64,000 nucleotides of DNA from PALSA-911 sp963743035 (GTDB lineage Bacteria; Pseudomonadota; Alphaproteobacteria; Acetobacterales; Acetobacteraceae): contig CAVUOB010000016.1 of NCBI GenBank assembly GCA_963743035.1, forward strand, positions 40,601 to 104,600, written 5' to 3'. A model generated the notes under the pieces. The model saw nothing but the letters and a program-made list of their open reading frames with translations. It was not told the origin of the DNA and did not search any database. Position 1 is the first letter of the stretch. Each line of letters opens with the position of its first letter. This document shows, piece by piece, positions 56,433 to 64,000 of this stretch. Made by a program: the position numbers and the translations under genes.

Positions 56433-57488
56433 CTAGGCCGCTGTGATCTCCGCCCAGAGCCGGTCGGCGCCGGCTGCGGTCATGTGCCGGCCCACCAGCT
56501 GGTTCCACTCGGTCTCGTTGCCGAACTCGTCACGCCAGGACCACAGCCGCTTGGTGAAGAAATGCAGATTGTGCTCGTAGGTGAAGCCGATCGCCCCATG
56601 CGCCTGGTGCGCGATCCCCGCCGAGATCGACGCGGCCTCGCCGCAGCGGGCCTTGGCGGCGGCGATGGGCAGGATGCGCACACCATTCGCCACCCCCTCG
56701 GCGGCGAGGTCGGAGGCGGCGACGGCGGCGGCGGTCTGCCCGGCCATGACGGCAAGGTTCTGCTGCACCGCCTGGAACTTGCCGATCGGGCGGCCGAACT
56801 GCACCCGGTCCTGCGCGTACTGGCAGGTCATGTCCACGACCCGGGTCAGCGCGCCGGCGATCTGCAGCGAGCGCATCGCCGCCCCGGCGGCGCGCAGCTG
56901 CGCAAAGCCGATGCCCTTGGCCGCCGGCGCCGCCAGTTCGATGTCGGCATCGACGGTGATGGTGTCGCGCGGCTCCCTGGCCAGGTTCTCGCCATGCGCG
57001 ACGGTGAAGCTGCCGGCGGGTAGCAGGGCGACATGCGGATGGTGGTCGTGCTCGGCCAGCACGGCGATGGCGGCGGCGTCGCGTGCCCAGGGAATGCGCG
57101 TGGCGGTGCCCGACAGATGCCAGCCGGCGGCGGTCCGGGTCAGGGTCAGCCGGTCCTTCGCCGCGACCGGGGCGATGCTCAACGGGCCGTCGGGGATATC
57201 GATCCGCGCCCCGGCCAGCAGCCAGCTGGCCAGCATGGTCTCTGCCAGCGGCAGCGGCAGGGCGAATTCGCCGGCCACGCGCAGCAGCGACAGGGCATCC
57301 GCGATGTCGACGCCGTAGCCGCCGAAATCCTCCGGCACCAGCGCGCGGTGCAGGCCGGCATCCTCGACCGCGGACCAGGCGGCGGACTGGAACACGCCGG
57401 TCTCCGCCTCGCGCAGATGCTTCGCCTCGCAGAACTCCCCGAACAGCTTCGTGGCCGTTTCGCGCAGCATGTCGGTTGTCGAATCCAT
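56433..57488 (-). CDS. Acyl-CoA dehydrogenase family protein
   Basis: 351-residue FAD flavoprotein catalysing alpha,beta-dehydrogenation of an acyl-CoA. N-terminal helices with LVPEDFGGYGVDIADALSLLRVAGEFALPLPLAETMLA; beta domain; C-terminal helices with YAQDRVQFGRPIGKFQAVQQNLA, and AHQAHGAIGFTYEHNLHFFTKRLWSW. It is the shorter type that often works with a second ACAD subunit. The usual catalytic Glu position falls in a helix I cannot align with confidence. Its stretch upstream on the same strand is short; the divergent amidohydrolase starts 76 bp away. Confidence 0.92.
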   Translation of the reverse strand: MDSTTDMLRETATKLFGEFCEAKHLREAETGVFQSAAWSAVEDAGLHRALVPEDFGGYGVDIADALSLLRVAGEFALPLPLAETMLASWLLAGARIDIPDGPLSIAPVAAKDRLTLTRTAAGWHLSGTATRIPWARDAAAIAVLAEHDHHPHVALLPAGSFTVAHGENLAREPRDTITVDADIELAAPAAKGIGFAQLRAAGAAMRSLQIAGALTRVVDMTCQYAQDRVQFGRPIGKFQAVQQNLAVMAGQTAAAVAASDLAAEGVANGVRILPIAAAKARCGEAASISAGIAHQAHGAIGFTYEHNLHFFTKRLWSWRDEFGNETEWNQLVGRHMTAAGADRLWAEITAA

Positions 57489-57564
57489 CCCGTTTACGCC
57501 TTCTTCCCGCTCTCTGTGCGTGCAAGGCTAGCATCATCGGAGCCAACGGGAAGAGAGGATGTGC

Positions 57565-58863
57565 ATGACTGCAATCGAACCAGGCCCAGGGGCGGAAGCC
57601 TTGGCGGCGGCTGTGGCGGCCCAGGCCGGGCTGGCGGCGGCGCTGTTCGACGTGCTGCGCGCCGACAGCCTGGACGAGCCGGGTGTGACCCGCGATCCCT
57701 ACGGCCCCGGCGAGCAGCGCGCGCATGCGACGGTGACCGAGACGGCGCTGCGGATGGGCCTGCACGTCGAGCAGGATTTTGCCGCCAACACCTACATGAC
57801 GCTGCCGGGCCGGGACCGCGCCGCGCCGCGCGTGATCGTCGGCTCGCACCTGGACAGCGTGCCGCATGGCGGCAATTTCGACGGCGCGGCCGGCGTGGTG
57901 GCGGGCCTCGTGGCGGTGGCGGCACTGAAGCAGCTCGGCATCACCCCGTCCTGCGACCTGACGGTGATGGCGATCCGCGCGGAGGAGAGCGTCTGGTTCC
58001 AGGTCTCCTATATCGGCAGCCGGGGCGCGCTGGGCACGCTGCCGGACGGCGCGCTGGACGTGCGCCGGCGCGATACCGGCCGTACCCTGGCCGAGCATAT
58101 CCGCGATTGCGGCGGCGACCCCGACGCCCTGGCGGCGCGGCGGCGCTTCATCGACCCCGCCGGCGTGCGTGCGTATCTGGAAGTGCATATCGAGCAGGCG
58201 CCGAGCCTGGTGGAAGCCGGCCGCCCGGTGGCGCTGTGCACGGGCATCCCCGGCAATGTGCGCTATCCCGATGCCTGGATCGAGGGGCAGCCCGATCATG
58301 TCGGCACGCCGCGGCGGTTTCGCCGCGACGCGGCGCTGGCGGGCGCGGAGTTCGCCATGGCGCTCGATGCGCTGTGGGAGGAGCGCGAGGCGGCCGGCGT
58401 GCCGATGGCCTGGACGCTGGGAAAATTCCACACCGACGCGGCCAGCCACGGGCTGACCATCGTGCCCGGCGAATTCCGCTTCTCGCTGGATCTGCGCGCC
58501 TATGACGAAACGGTGCTGGCGGAGCTGGACCGGCGGGTGGACGCGATCATCGCCGGCATCGAGCAGCGGCGCGGCGTGACGTTCCATCGCGGCGTGAAGG
58601 CCGGCGCCAGGGTGGGACCGGTCGATCCCGCGATCACCGCGGCGATGGAGTCGGGTGCGGCCGGCCTCGGCATTCCCGTGCTGCATATCGGCAGTCCGGC
58701 ATCGCATGACGGCGCCGCCTTCGCCGCCGAGCGCGTGCCGATGGCGATGCTGTTCGTGCGCAACGAGAACGGCAGCCACAACCCCCGCGAGGCCATGGAG
58801 GTCGCCGATTTCATCGAGGCCTGCAAGGTGCTGACGCTGTGGCTGGCCCGGAATCTGGGCTAA
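57565..58863 (+). CDS. M20 family metallohydrolase (hydantoinase/carbamoylase type)
   Basis: 432 residues, Zn-dependent amidase of the N-carbamoyl-L-amino-acid hydrolase/allantoate amidohydrolase group. Metal and catalytic motifs: VIVGSHLDSVPHGGNFDGAAGVVAGL (about 93), AIRAEESVWF (about 138) and HIEQAPSLVEAGRPVAL (about 208). The C-terminus has GSPASHDGAAFAAERVPMAMLFVRNENGSHNPREAM with the last His ligand. The ATG at 57565 is favoured because GAGAGG is 6 bases upstream; an ATG at 57559 is also in frame. Substrate unknown. Confidence 0.93.
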   Translation: MTAIEPGPGAEALAAAVAAQAGLAAALFDVLRADSLDEPGVTRDPYGPGEQRAHATVTETALRMGLHVEQDFAANTYMTLPGRDRAAPRVIVGSHLDSVPHGGNFDGAAGVVAGLVAVAALKQLGITPSCDLTVMAIRAEESVWFQVSYIGSRGALGTLPDGALDVRRRDTGRTLAEHIRDCGGDPDALAARRRFIDPAGVRAYLEVHIEQAPSLVEAGRPVALCTGIPGNVRYPDAWIEGQPDHVGTPRRFRRDAALAGAEFAMALDALWEEREAAGVPMAWTLGKFHTDAASHGLTIVPGEFRFSLDLRAYDETVLAELDRRVDAIIAGIEQRRGVTFHRGVKAGARVGPVDPAITAAMESGAAGLGIPVLHIGSPASHDGAAFAAERVPMAMLFVRNENGSHNPREAMEVADFIEACKVLTLWLARNLG

Positions 58864-58869
58864 CGGAAG

Positions 58870-58900
58870 GCCTCGGCCCGGGGCACGCCCCGGCCGAGGC
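58870..58900. terminator. Bidirectional hairpin after the amidohydrolase gene
   Basis: GCCTCGGCC (58870-58878) pairs with GGCCGAGGC (58892-58900), with a further GGGGC/GCCCC extension inside. It lies between convergent genes. Confidence 0.75.
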
Positions 58901-58906
58901 TCCGTG

Positions 58907-59140
58907 TCAGACCCTCGGCACCTGCCAGAACCAGCGGGTCGCCTCATAGGTCGCCTGGGCGCGGGAAATGCCGATGTCGCTCAGCATCCGCTCGTCCATC
59001 TCCAGCAGGTCGCGCCGGGTGGTCATCACGCGCCAGGCGACGCGCACGCCATGCCCGGCACGGCGCAGCAGCGGGCGAAGGCGCGTAGCCAGCTCGCTGG
59101 GGGCGGTGGTGGCGGGCTGCAGCGTCTGCATCGCGGACAT
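58907..59140 (-). CDS. DUF1127 small protein (YjiS-like)
   Basis: 77 residues. The C-terminal half has the DUF1127 signature RRDLLEMDERMLSDIGISRAQATYEATRWFW. Such arginine-rich small proteins bind RNA and affect phosphate and carbon metabolism in some alphaproteobacteria. ATG at 59140 (MSAMQTLQPATTAPSEL). It is divergent from the LysR gene 103 bp away, so the regulator may control it. Confidence 0.93.
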   Translation of the reverse strand: MSAMQTLQPATTAPSELATRLRPLLRRAGHGVRVAWRVMTTRRDLLEMDERMLSDIGISRAQATYEATRWFWQVPRV

Positions 59141-59243
59141 GACTGGCTCCTCTGTGCTGCCGTCGATGCCGGAGATCTAGGCGGCCCCAATGCATAAGAA
59201 AAACGAATTGCGTTGATGGCAAAAATCAGAAATATTGATCCGC

Positions 59244-60140
59244 ATGAGCGCCCCGGCCGGCCTTGATCCCGATCTCCTGCGCAGCTTCGCCTTCGTCGCG
59301 GAGGAGCGCAGCTTCACCCGCGCGGCGGAGCGGGTAGGGCGCACGCAATCGGCGGTTTCCATGCAGATGCAGCGGCTGGAAACGCTGCTCGGCCAGAAGC
59401 TGCTGCTGCGCGGCAAGGGCGGCAGCGTGCAGCTCACGCCGCATGGCCATTATTTGCTGGACCGTTCGCGGGACCTGCTGGCCATGAACGACCAGATCTG
59501 GACCGCTTTCCGCGCCCCAGCCATGCACGGCACGCTGCGGCTCGGCACGCCCGACGATTATGCGCTGCGCTACCTCCCGAACATCCTCAAGCGCTTCGCC
59601 GATTCCCATCCCGGCGTGGACGTGGACGTGCTGTGCGAGCCCTCCGAGGATCTGCGCGAACGGCTGCTCGACGGCGACCTGGATCTGACCCTGATATCGG
59701 AGGGCAGCGAGCCGCCGCGCTGGCCGGCGACCGAATTATGGCGCGGCAAGCTGCTCTGGATCACCTCCGAGCGCCACGCCCCGCACCGGCAGGACCCGCT
59801 GCCGCTGGCGCTCGCGCACAAGGGCTGCTCCTGGCATGCCGCCGCGCTCACCGCGCTGGAACGCGCCGGGCGGCGGTCGCGCGTGGCCTATACCTCCGCC
59901 ACCCAGGTCGGCACCCACGCGCCGGTGCTGGCCGGGCTCGCGGTGACGGTCTCCACCCTCTCCTGGGTTCCGGAGGGGCTGCGCATCGTGCGCCCGGACG
60001 AGGGCCTGCCGGAACTGCCGGAATTCGGCATCCTGCTGCTGAAGGGCCGCACCCCGAACCAGCCGCTGACCGACATCCTGGCCGCCCACATCACCGAGAC
60101 CTTCCGCCAGGAGACCAGCCGCCAGCACTGGACCGCGTGA
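59244..60140 (+). CDS. LysR-family transcriptional regulator
   Basis: 298 residues. N-terminal winged HTH: LDPDLLRSFAFVAEERSFTRAAERVGRTQSAVSMQMQRLETLLGQKLLLRGKGG. The effector domain starts GTLRLGTPDDYALRYLPNILKRFADSHPGVDVDVLCEPSEDLRERL and resembles the PBP2 fold. A TTG at 59235 is in frame, but the ATG at 59244 is a better start. It is divergent from the DUF1127 gene, its natural target candidate. Ligand unknown. Confidence 0.94.
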   Translation: MSAPAGLDPDLLRSFAFVAEERSFTRAAERVGRTQSAVSMQMQRLETLLGQKLLLRGKGGSVQLTPHGHYLLDRSRDLLAMNDQIWTAFRAPAMHGTLRLGTPDDYALRYLPNILKRFADSHPGVDVDVLCEPSEDLRERLLDGDLDLTLISEGSEPPRWPATELWRGKLLWITSERHAPHRQDPLPLALAHKGCSWHAAALTALERAGRRSRVAYTSATQVGTHAPVLAGLAVTVSTLSWVPEGLRIVRPDEGLPELPEFGILLLKGRTPNQPLTDILAAHITETFRQETSRQHWTA

Positions 60141-60274
60141 CCCGGCTCGCGTGACCTGGGGCTGCGTGCCCGGGGCCGCGTGACCGGGGCCGCATGTCAT
60201 CGTTCGCCGCTATCGTGACGCATCCGTTATCCTATTATGCTAGGGTGAACCGCGATAACAGAAGGTGTTGAGCG

Positions 60275-60847
60275 ATGTCCGACCTGACCGCCAGTGGCCC
60301 GCACGGGCTGGGCTACACGCATATCACCGGTAAATGGGGCTGGTTCGTGGCCCTGGGGGTCGCCCTGATCCTCATCGGCATGTTCGCCCTGGTCGATACC
60401 GTCGCCTTCACCCTGATCAGCGTCATCTTCATCGGCGCGTCCCTGCTGGTCGGCGGCGTCATCCAGGTGTTCCAGGCCTTCATGACCAAGGGCTGGAGCG
60501 CCTTTGCCCTCAACCTGCTCTGCGGCCTGGTCACCGTCGCCGGCGGCTTCCTGATCATGATGGAACCGGTGCAGGGGTCGATCGTGATCACCCTGTTCCT
60601 GCTCGCGGCCCTCGTGGTCGGCGGCGTCCTGCGCATCGTCATCGCCCTGCGCCACCGGGAGCTGCAATACTGGTGGCTGATGGTGATCGGCGGCCTGATC
60701 AGCATCGCGCTTGGCGTGCTGCTCTACGCCACGCTGCCCTGGTCGGGCCTGTTCCTGCTCGGCACGCTGATCGGCATCGAACTGATCATCCAGGGCGTGA
60801 CCTGGCTGCAATTCGGCCTGGGCCTGCGGCGGCATCGCATCGCCTGA
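60275..60847 (+). CDS. HdeD family membrane protein
   Basis: 190 residues with six membrane helices in three pairs: WGWFVALGVALILIGMFALVD, FTLISVIFIGASLLVGGVIQVFQAF, GLVTVAGGFLIMMEPVQGSIVITLFLLAALVVGGVLRIVIAL and a final pair ending LIGIELIIQGVTWLQFGL. HdeD proteins are linked to acid resistance in enterobacteria; the role here is unproven. GTTGAGCG precedes the ATG, and the gene stands alone. Confidence 0.93.
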   Translation: MSDLTASGPHGLGYTHITGKWGWFVALGVALILIGMFALVDTVAFTLISVIFIGASLLVGGVIQVFQAFMTKGWSAFALNLLCGLVTVAGGFLIMMEPVQGSIVITLFLLAALVVGGVLRIVIALRHRELQYWWLMVIGGLISIALGVLLYATLPWSGLFLLGTLIGIELIIQGVTWLQFGLGLRRHRIA

Positions 60848-60933
60848 GCCTCCAGGCCTGTAACGGGCCGCCCGAGCCGGGTGGCCCGTTTCCGTTTCTG
60901 CCGTATCGGTTTCTCCCGTATCCTTTTCGGCAC

Positions 60934-61596
60934 CTATCTCGGCCCGGCGGCCGCTTCCGGCGCATGCGCCTCTTCCACCGGCGCCGCCCGCGGCACCCCG
61001 CCGCAGCTGGCGAGCCCCAGATACGGCTTGGGATTGACCGGCCGGCCGTTGATCCGCACCTCGAAATGCACATGCGATCCGTGCGCCCGCCCGGTGGCGC
61101 CGACCGCGCCGATGATCCCGCCCGCCGCGATCGGCGTGCCGGCCCGGATGCCCGGGGCGAAGGCGGACATATGCGCGTAGCGCGTCACCACGCCGTCCGC
61201 GTGCTGGATGTCGACGATGTTGCCATAGGCGAAGTACCAGCCGGCATAGAGCACGGTGCCGCCCGCGGCGGCGCGGATCGGCGAGCCCATCGGCGCCATC
61301 AGGTCGATGCCGCTATGATATCTGCTGAACCCGCGCGAAATCTCCCGCAACTGCTCCGGCGGCATTTCCATATGTCCGCAGAACGCGAACGCCGGCACCG
61401 GCCCGGCATCGCCGGCATCCTCCTGCCCGTCGTCATGGCGCCTTATCGCGGCCTCCCGCTGCGCGCGATGCTTGGCGGAGACCGAGCTGCGCGGCTTTAT
61501 GCGAGAAGAGTCGCTTTCTTTCGATTGTTGGGATGCGAGAACGGGCGGGGCGAAGGCAAAAAGGGCGATAATCGGCGCAACCACACATATCCGCAT
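60934..61596 (-). CDS. M23 family metallopeptidase
   Basis: 220 residues. Signal peptide MRICVVAPIIALFAFAPPVLAS, a basic linker, then a LytM/peptidase M23 domain: RYHSGIDLMAPMGSPIRAAAGGTVLYAGW (the HxxxD motif), IVDIQHADGVVTRYAHMS and TGRAHGSHVHFEVRINGRPVNP (the HxH motif). All zinc ligands are present, so it should cut peptidoglycan cross-links. The C-terminal 25 residues are Ala/Pro-rich. It is convergent with hdeD and divergent from the CoA transferase gene. Confidence 0.93.
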   Translation of the reverse strand: MRICVVAPIIALFAFAPPVLASQQSKESDSSRIKPRSSVSAKHRAQREAAIRRHDDGQEDAGDAGPVPAFAFCGHMEMPPEQLREISRGFSRYHSGIDLMAPMGSPIRAAAGGTVLYAGWYFAYGNIVDIQHADGVVTRYAHMSAFAPGIRAGTPIAAGGIIGAVGATGRAHGSHVHFEVRINGRPVNPKPYLGLASCGGVPRAAPVEEAHAPEAAAGPR

Positions 61597-61731
61597 GGTA
61601 AGTTCCTATCACGGCAATCCTTAACGGGAAATCAAGAAAGCGGCACCGTTCCGAAACCGGCCGGCTTTCGTAGCCGCCGGCGGAGGCTCTAGGCTCGCCG
61701 CCGGAACAGGGCATTTGGGGAGCACGGACCG

Positions 61732-62923
61732 ATGGAAACGCCGGCACGCGGAGCGTTGGACGGCCCACAGCGCGGAGCGCTGGACAAATTTGCTGGTGCT
61801 GGATCTGACCGGCCATCTGTCGGGTCCGTACGCGGCGATGATGCTGGCCGACCACGGCGCCGACGTGCTCAAGATCGAGCAGCCCGGCACCGGCGATTCC
61901 GCCCGCAACATGCCGCCCTTCGTGAACGGCGAAAGCGCCCCGTTCATGATCTGGAACCGCAACAAGCGCTCCGTCGCGCTGGACTTCAAGCAGCCCGCCG
62001 ACAAGGCGGCGTTCCTGGAACTGGTGGACCGCGCCGACATCCTGATCGAGAACTACCGCCCCGGCGTCATGGACCGCCTCGGCATCGGCTGGGAGGTGCT
62101 GCACGCCCGCAACCCCCGCCTGATCTACGGCGCCATCTCCGGCTTCGGCCAGACCGGCCCCTACGCCTCGCGCGGCGGCTTCGACCTGATCACCCAGGGC
62201 ATGTCCGGGCTGATGAGCACCAACGGGCCGGAGGACGGCCCGCCGCACCGCCTGCCGATCGCCATTTCCGACGTCACCGCCGGCATGTTCCTCGCCTTCG
62301 GCCTGCTCGCCGCGCTGGAGGCGCGCCACCGCACCGGCGAGGGCCAGATGGTGGAAACCTCGCTGCTGGAGTCGGCCACCTCGCTCGGCGTCTACGAGGC
62401 GGCGCATTATTTCGCCACCGGCACCCGCCCGGCCCGCATCGGCCAGCAGCATCGCGGCAGCGCGCCGTACCGCGTCTTCGCCACCGCGGACGGCTACATC
62501 ACGCTCGGCGCCTCGCAGCAGAAATTCTTCATAGCACTCTGCGACCTGATCGGCGCGCCGGAACTGCTGGCCGATCCCAGGTTCGCCAGGAACGCCGACC
62601 GGGTCGCCAACAACGCGGCCCTGGTGGACCTGATCCAGCAACGCCTGGCCACCAAACCTTCCGCGCATTGGCTGGCCGCGCTGGAAGCCGCCGGCATCCC
62701 CGCCGGCCCGGTGCTGCATTACGACGAGGTGTTCACCGACCCGCAGATCCTCGCCCGCGACATGGTGGTGGAGACCGAGCACCCCGTCACCGGAAAATTC
62801 CGCACCATGGGCGTGCCGGTAAAGCTGTCGCAAACCCCCGGCTCCGTCCGCCGCCCGGCGCCGAAACTCGGCGAGCACACCGGCGAGGTGCTGGCGACGG
62901 TCGGCAGGAAGGCAGCGGAATAG
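61732..62923 (+). CDS. CaiB/BaiF-type CoA transferase (probable frameshift near the start)
   Basis: Type III CoA transferase, about 395 residues, moving CoA between carboxylic acids. The main frame has LLVLDLTGHLSGPYAAMMLADHGADVLKIEQPGTGD, FMIWNRNKRSVALDFKQPADKAAFLELVDRADILIENYRPGVMDRLGIG and YGAISGFGQTGPYASRGGFDLITQGMSGLM, which includes the conserved Asp region. The best start, ATG 61732 with GGGGAG upstream, reads METPARGALDGPQRGALDK and then leaves the main frame. One extra base near 61789 (aa[at]-ttg) would join the two. Otherwise translation would need a TTG at 61715. Confidence 0.9.
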
Positions 62924-63123
62924 GCCGGAACCCCTGCGTCGCCAGGATCCTTCGCGGGATGGCGGGGCGAAGCGCCACCCGTCACGCCATTTCCGGCCTC
63001 TCCATCCTTGCCGCGGCGGCTCCCGCCCACCCCGTCACGGCGCCGCCCGGGCCAGCGCCGGCGACGCCGCCCGCGCCGGCGGCGCGAATCCCGTCTCCGT
63101 CTCACGCCGCGCGTCATGAGAAA

Positions 63124-63739
63124 TCATCCCGCTTCCTGAGACGATCCCGGGCGCGCCCATAGCCCTGTCCGGCCCGTCCCTGTCCGGCCCGTCCCGGTCT
63201 GGCCTGTTCTCCGCCGGCGCGCTCCCCGCCGCCCGGGGCGGCGCCGCTGCCCGCTCGCCGCTGCCCGCCGCGCGGCCGGAGCCGCGGCCAGCGCCTCCGC
63301 CATCATCCCCGCCGAGGCATGCTCCGCCCAGGCGGCCCGTTCCGCCGCCGCCGCATCCGCCTCGACCTTCTGCCGCGCCGCCTGCAACCGCAGCAGCAGC
63401 CGCAGCGAGGATTTCGCCTCCCGCATCATGCTCATCGCCTGCGCCCGGCATCTGTACGCAACCTCGATATCCCGCCGCTTGTCCTTGGCCAGCCGCAGGC
63501 AATCCAGCGCCCAGGCCTCCGCCGCGACGAACTGCGCCGCCAGCCGCCCCTCCGCGGCATTCTCCGGCCGCAACGAAGCCACCGTCGCCATCGCCGCCCG
63601 ATCCCGCCGAGCCTCCTCCGCCGGATCGTCCAAGGCCGGAGGCGGCAACGCGTTCCGCAAGGTCAGGATGATTTCGGCAAACGCCTCCCGCGGCAGCGCA
63701 CGCGCGAGGTCGGCCGGCAGCTCGGATAACTATGTTCAT
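63124..63739 (-). pseudogene. Hypothetical protein, Ala-rich helical (one probable frameshift)
   Basis: Core NALPPPALDDPAEEARRDRAAMATVASLRPENAAEGRLAAQFVAAEAWALDCLRLAKDKRRDIEVAYRCRAQAMSMMREAKSSLRLLLRLQAARQKVEAD, helical and probably coiled-coil. I associate this family with multi-copy genes in Acetobacteraceae but know no function. Upstream, the same frame reads ELPADLARALPREAFAEIILTLR and then meets a stop. Removing one base near 63724 joins it to ATG 63739 (MNIVI-ELPADLARAL). The C-terminus is an Arg/Gly/Thr low-complexity tail over a 15-bp tandem repeat (63166-63195). Confidence 0.7.
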
Positions 63740-63803
63740 GACGTTAGTATACCAGTCATCATAACTAACTGGCAACCGCGATGATCGGTTCGAAGCAGGC
63801 TTC

Positions 63804-63839
63804 GCGTGGGGTGCCATTCAAGAGCATGGCACCCCACGC
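63804..63839. repeat. Perfect 14-bp hairpin near the right edge
   Basis: GCGTGGGGTGCCAT (63804-63817), an 8-base loop, then ATGGCACCCCACGC (63826-63839). There is no T run. It may be a terminator for a minus-strand gene beyond the window, or an end of a mobile repeat. The remaining bases 63840-64000 show no gene. Confidence 0.75.
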
Positions 63840-64000
63840 CAGGGGTCAGGATCTAACGCTTGGTACCCTAACGTTTACCCTCTGCCGATCCACTGTCGAA
63901 ATAGCCGCTTCCGACCCTGAACAGCGAGCCTCCGGCCGCCCCACCGAACCGCCCGTTTCAATCCTTCCAGGACATCGAAGCCAAGCGACCGAACGGCAGT

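Overview
The window looks like a chromosome segment of a high-GC alphaproteobacterium, most likely in or near the Acetobacteraceae (Rhodospirillales). The support is the strong G/C preference at third codon positions, a class I lysyl-tRNA synthetase, an Usg-family protein, a groESL operon with CIRCE operators around an alphaproteobacterial-type promoter (CTTGAC-N17-CTAGAT), and a glutamine- and alanine-rich hypothetical of a type I associate with Acetobacteraceae. I cannot name a genus.

Layout. 1-3830 is the distal part of a large type I-E-like CRISPR array (63 repeats, 61-bp period). It runs off the left edge, and its repeats decay at the right end. It is followed by a short AT-rich stretch with integrase-arm-like repeats and by tRNA-Ser(CGA). 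4.3-24.8 kb is a housekeeping block: rplU-rpmA-obgE-proB-proA-nadD-rsfS, a group of minus-strand accessory enzymes and lipoproteins, a YfgM-like protein with bamB-der and a beta-helix protein, xseA, purD, usg, groESL and two cold-shock genes. 24.8-37.9 kb has a KefB/YbaL-type antiporter, an alpha/beta hydrolase, a DinG-like helicase, lysK, an MprF-like membrane protein, rmuC, metB and nsrR.

37.9-51.2 kb is a nitrogen-oxide region. nsrR faces a small operon (membrane peptide, AhpD-like protein, DUF488, DUF1971) across a Rrf2-type palindrome. Next to it lie a complete respiratory nitrate reductase operon, narGHJI plus a PpiC-type isomerase and a small protein. A perfect FNR box separates that operon from a divergent Crp/Fnr regulator and a NarK1-NarK2 fusion transporter. 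51.2-63.7 kb is catabolic: acyl-CoA synthetase, TRAP transporter (dctPQM), acyl-CoA dehydrogenase, M20 amidohydrolase, DUF1127 peptide, LysR regulator, HdeD protein, M23 peptidase, CaiB-type CoA transferase and a hypothetical.

The oddest feature is a dense set of single-base frameshifts. They sit almost wholly in two blocks: 28.2-33.7 kb (dinG-like, lysK, mprF-like) and 43.1-47.1 kb (narH, narG). I resolved about fifty. Almost every one can be read as a doubled or missing base at the third codon position or codon junction, and the added base usually makes CG or GC. The encoded proteins are otherwise well conserved, so a consensus or assembly artefact (for example mixed strains) is far likelier than gene decay.
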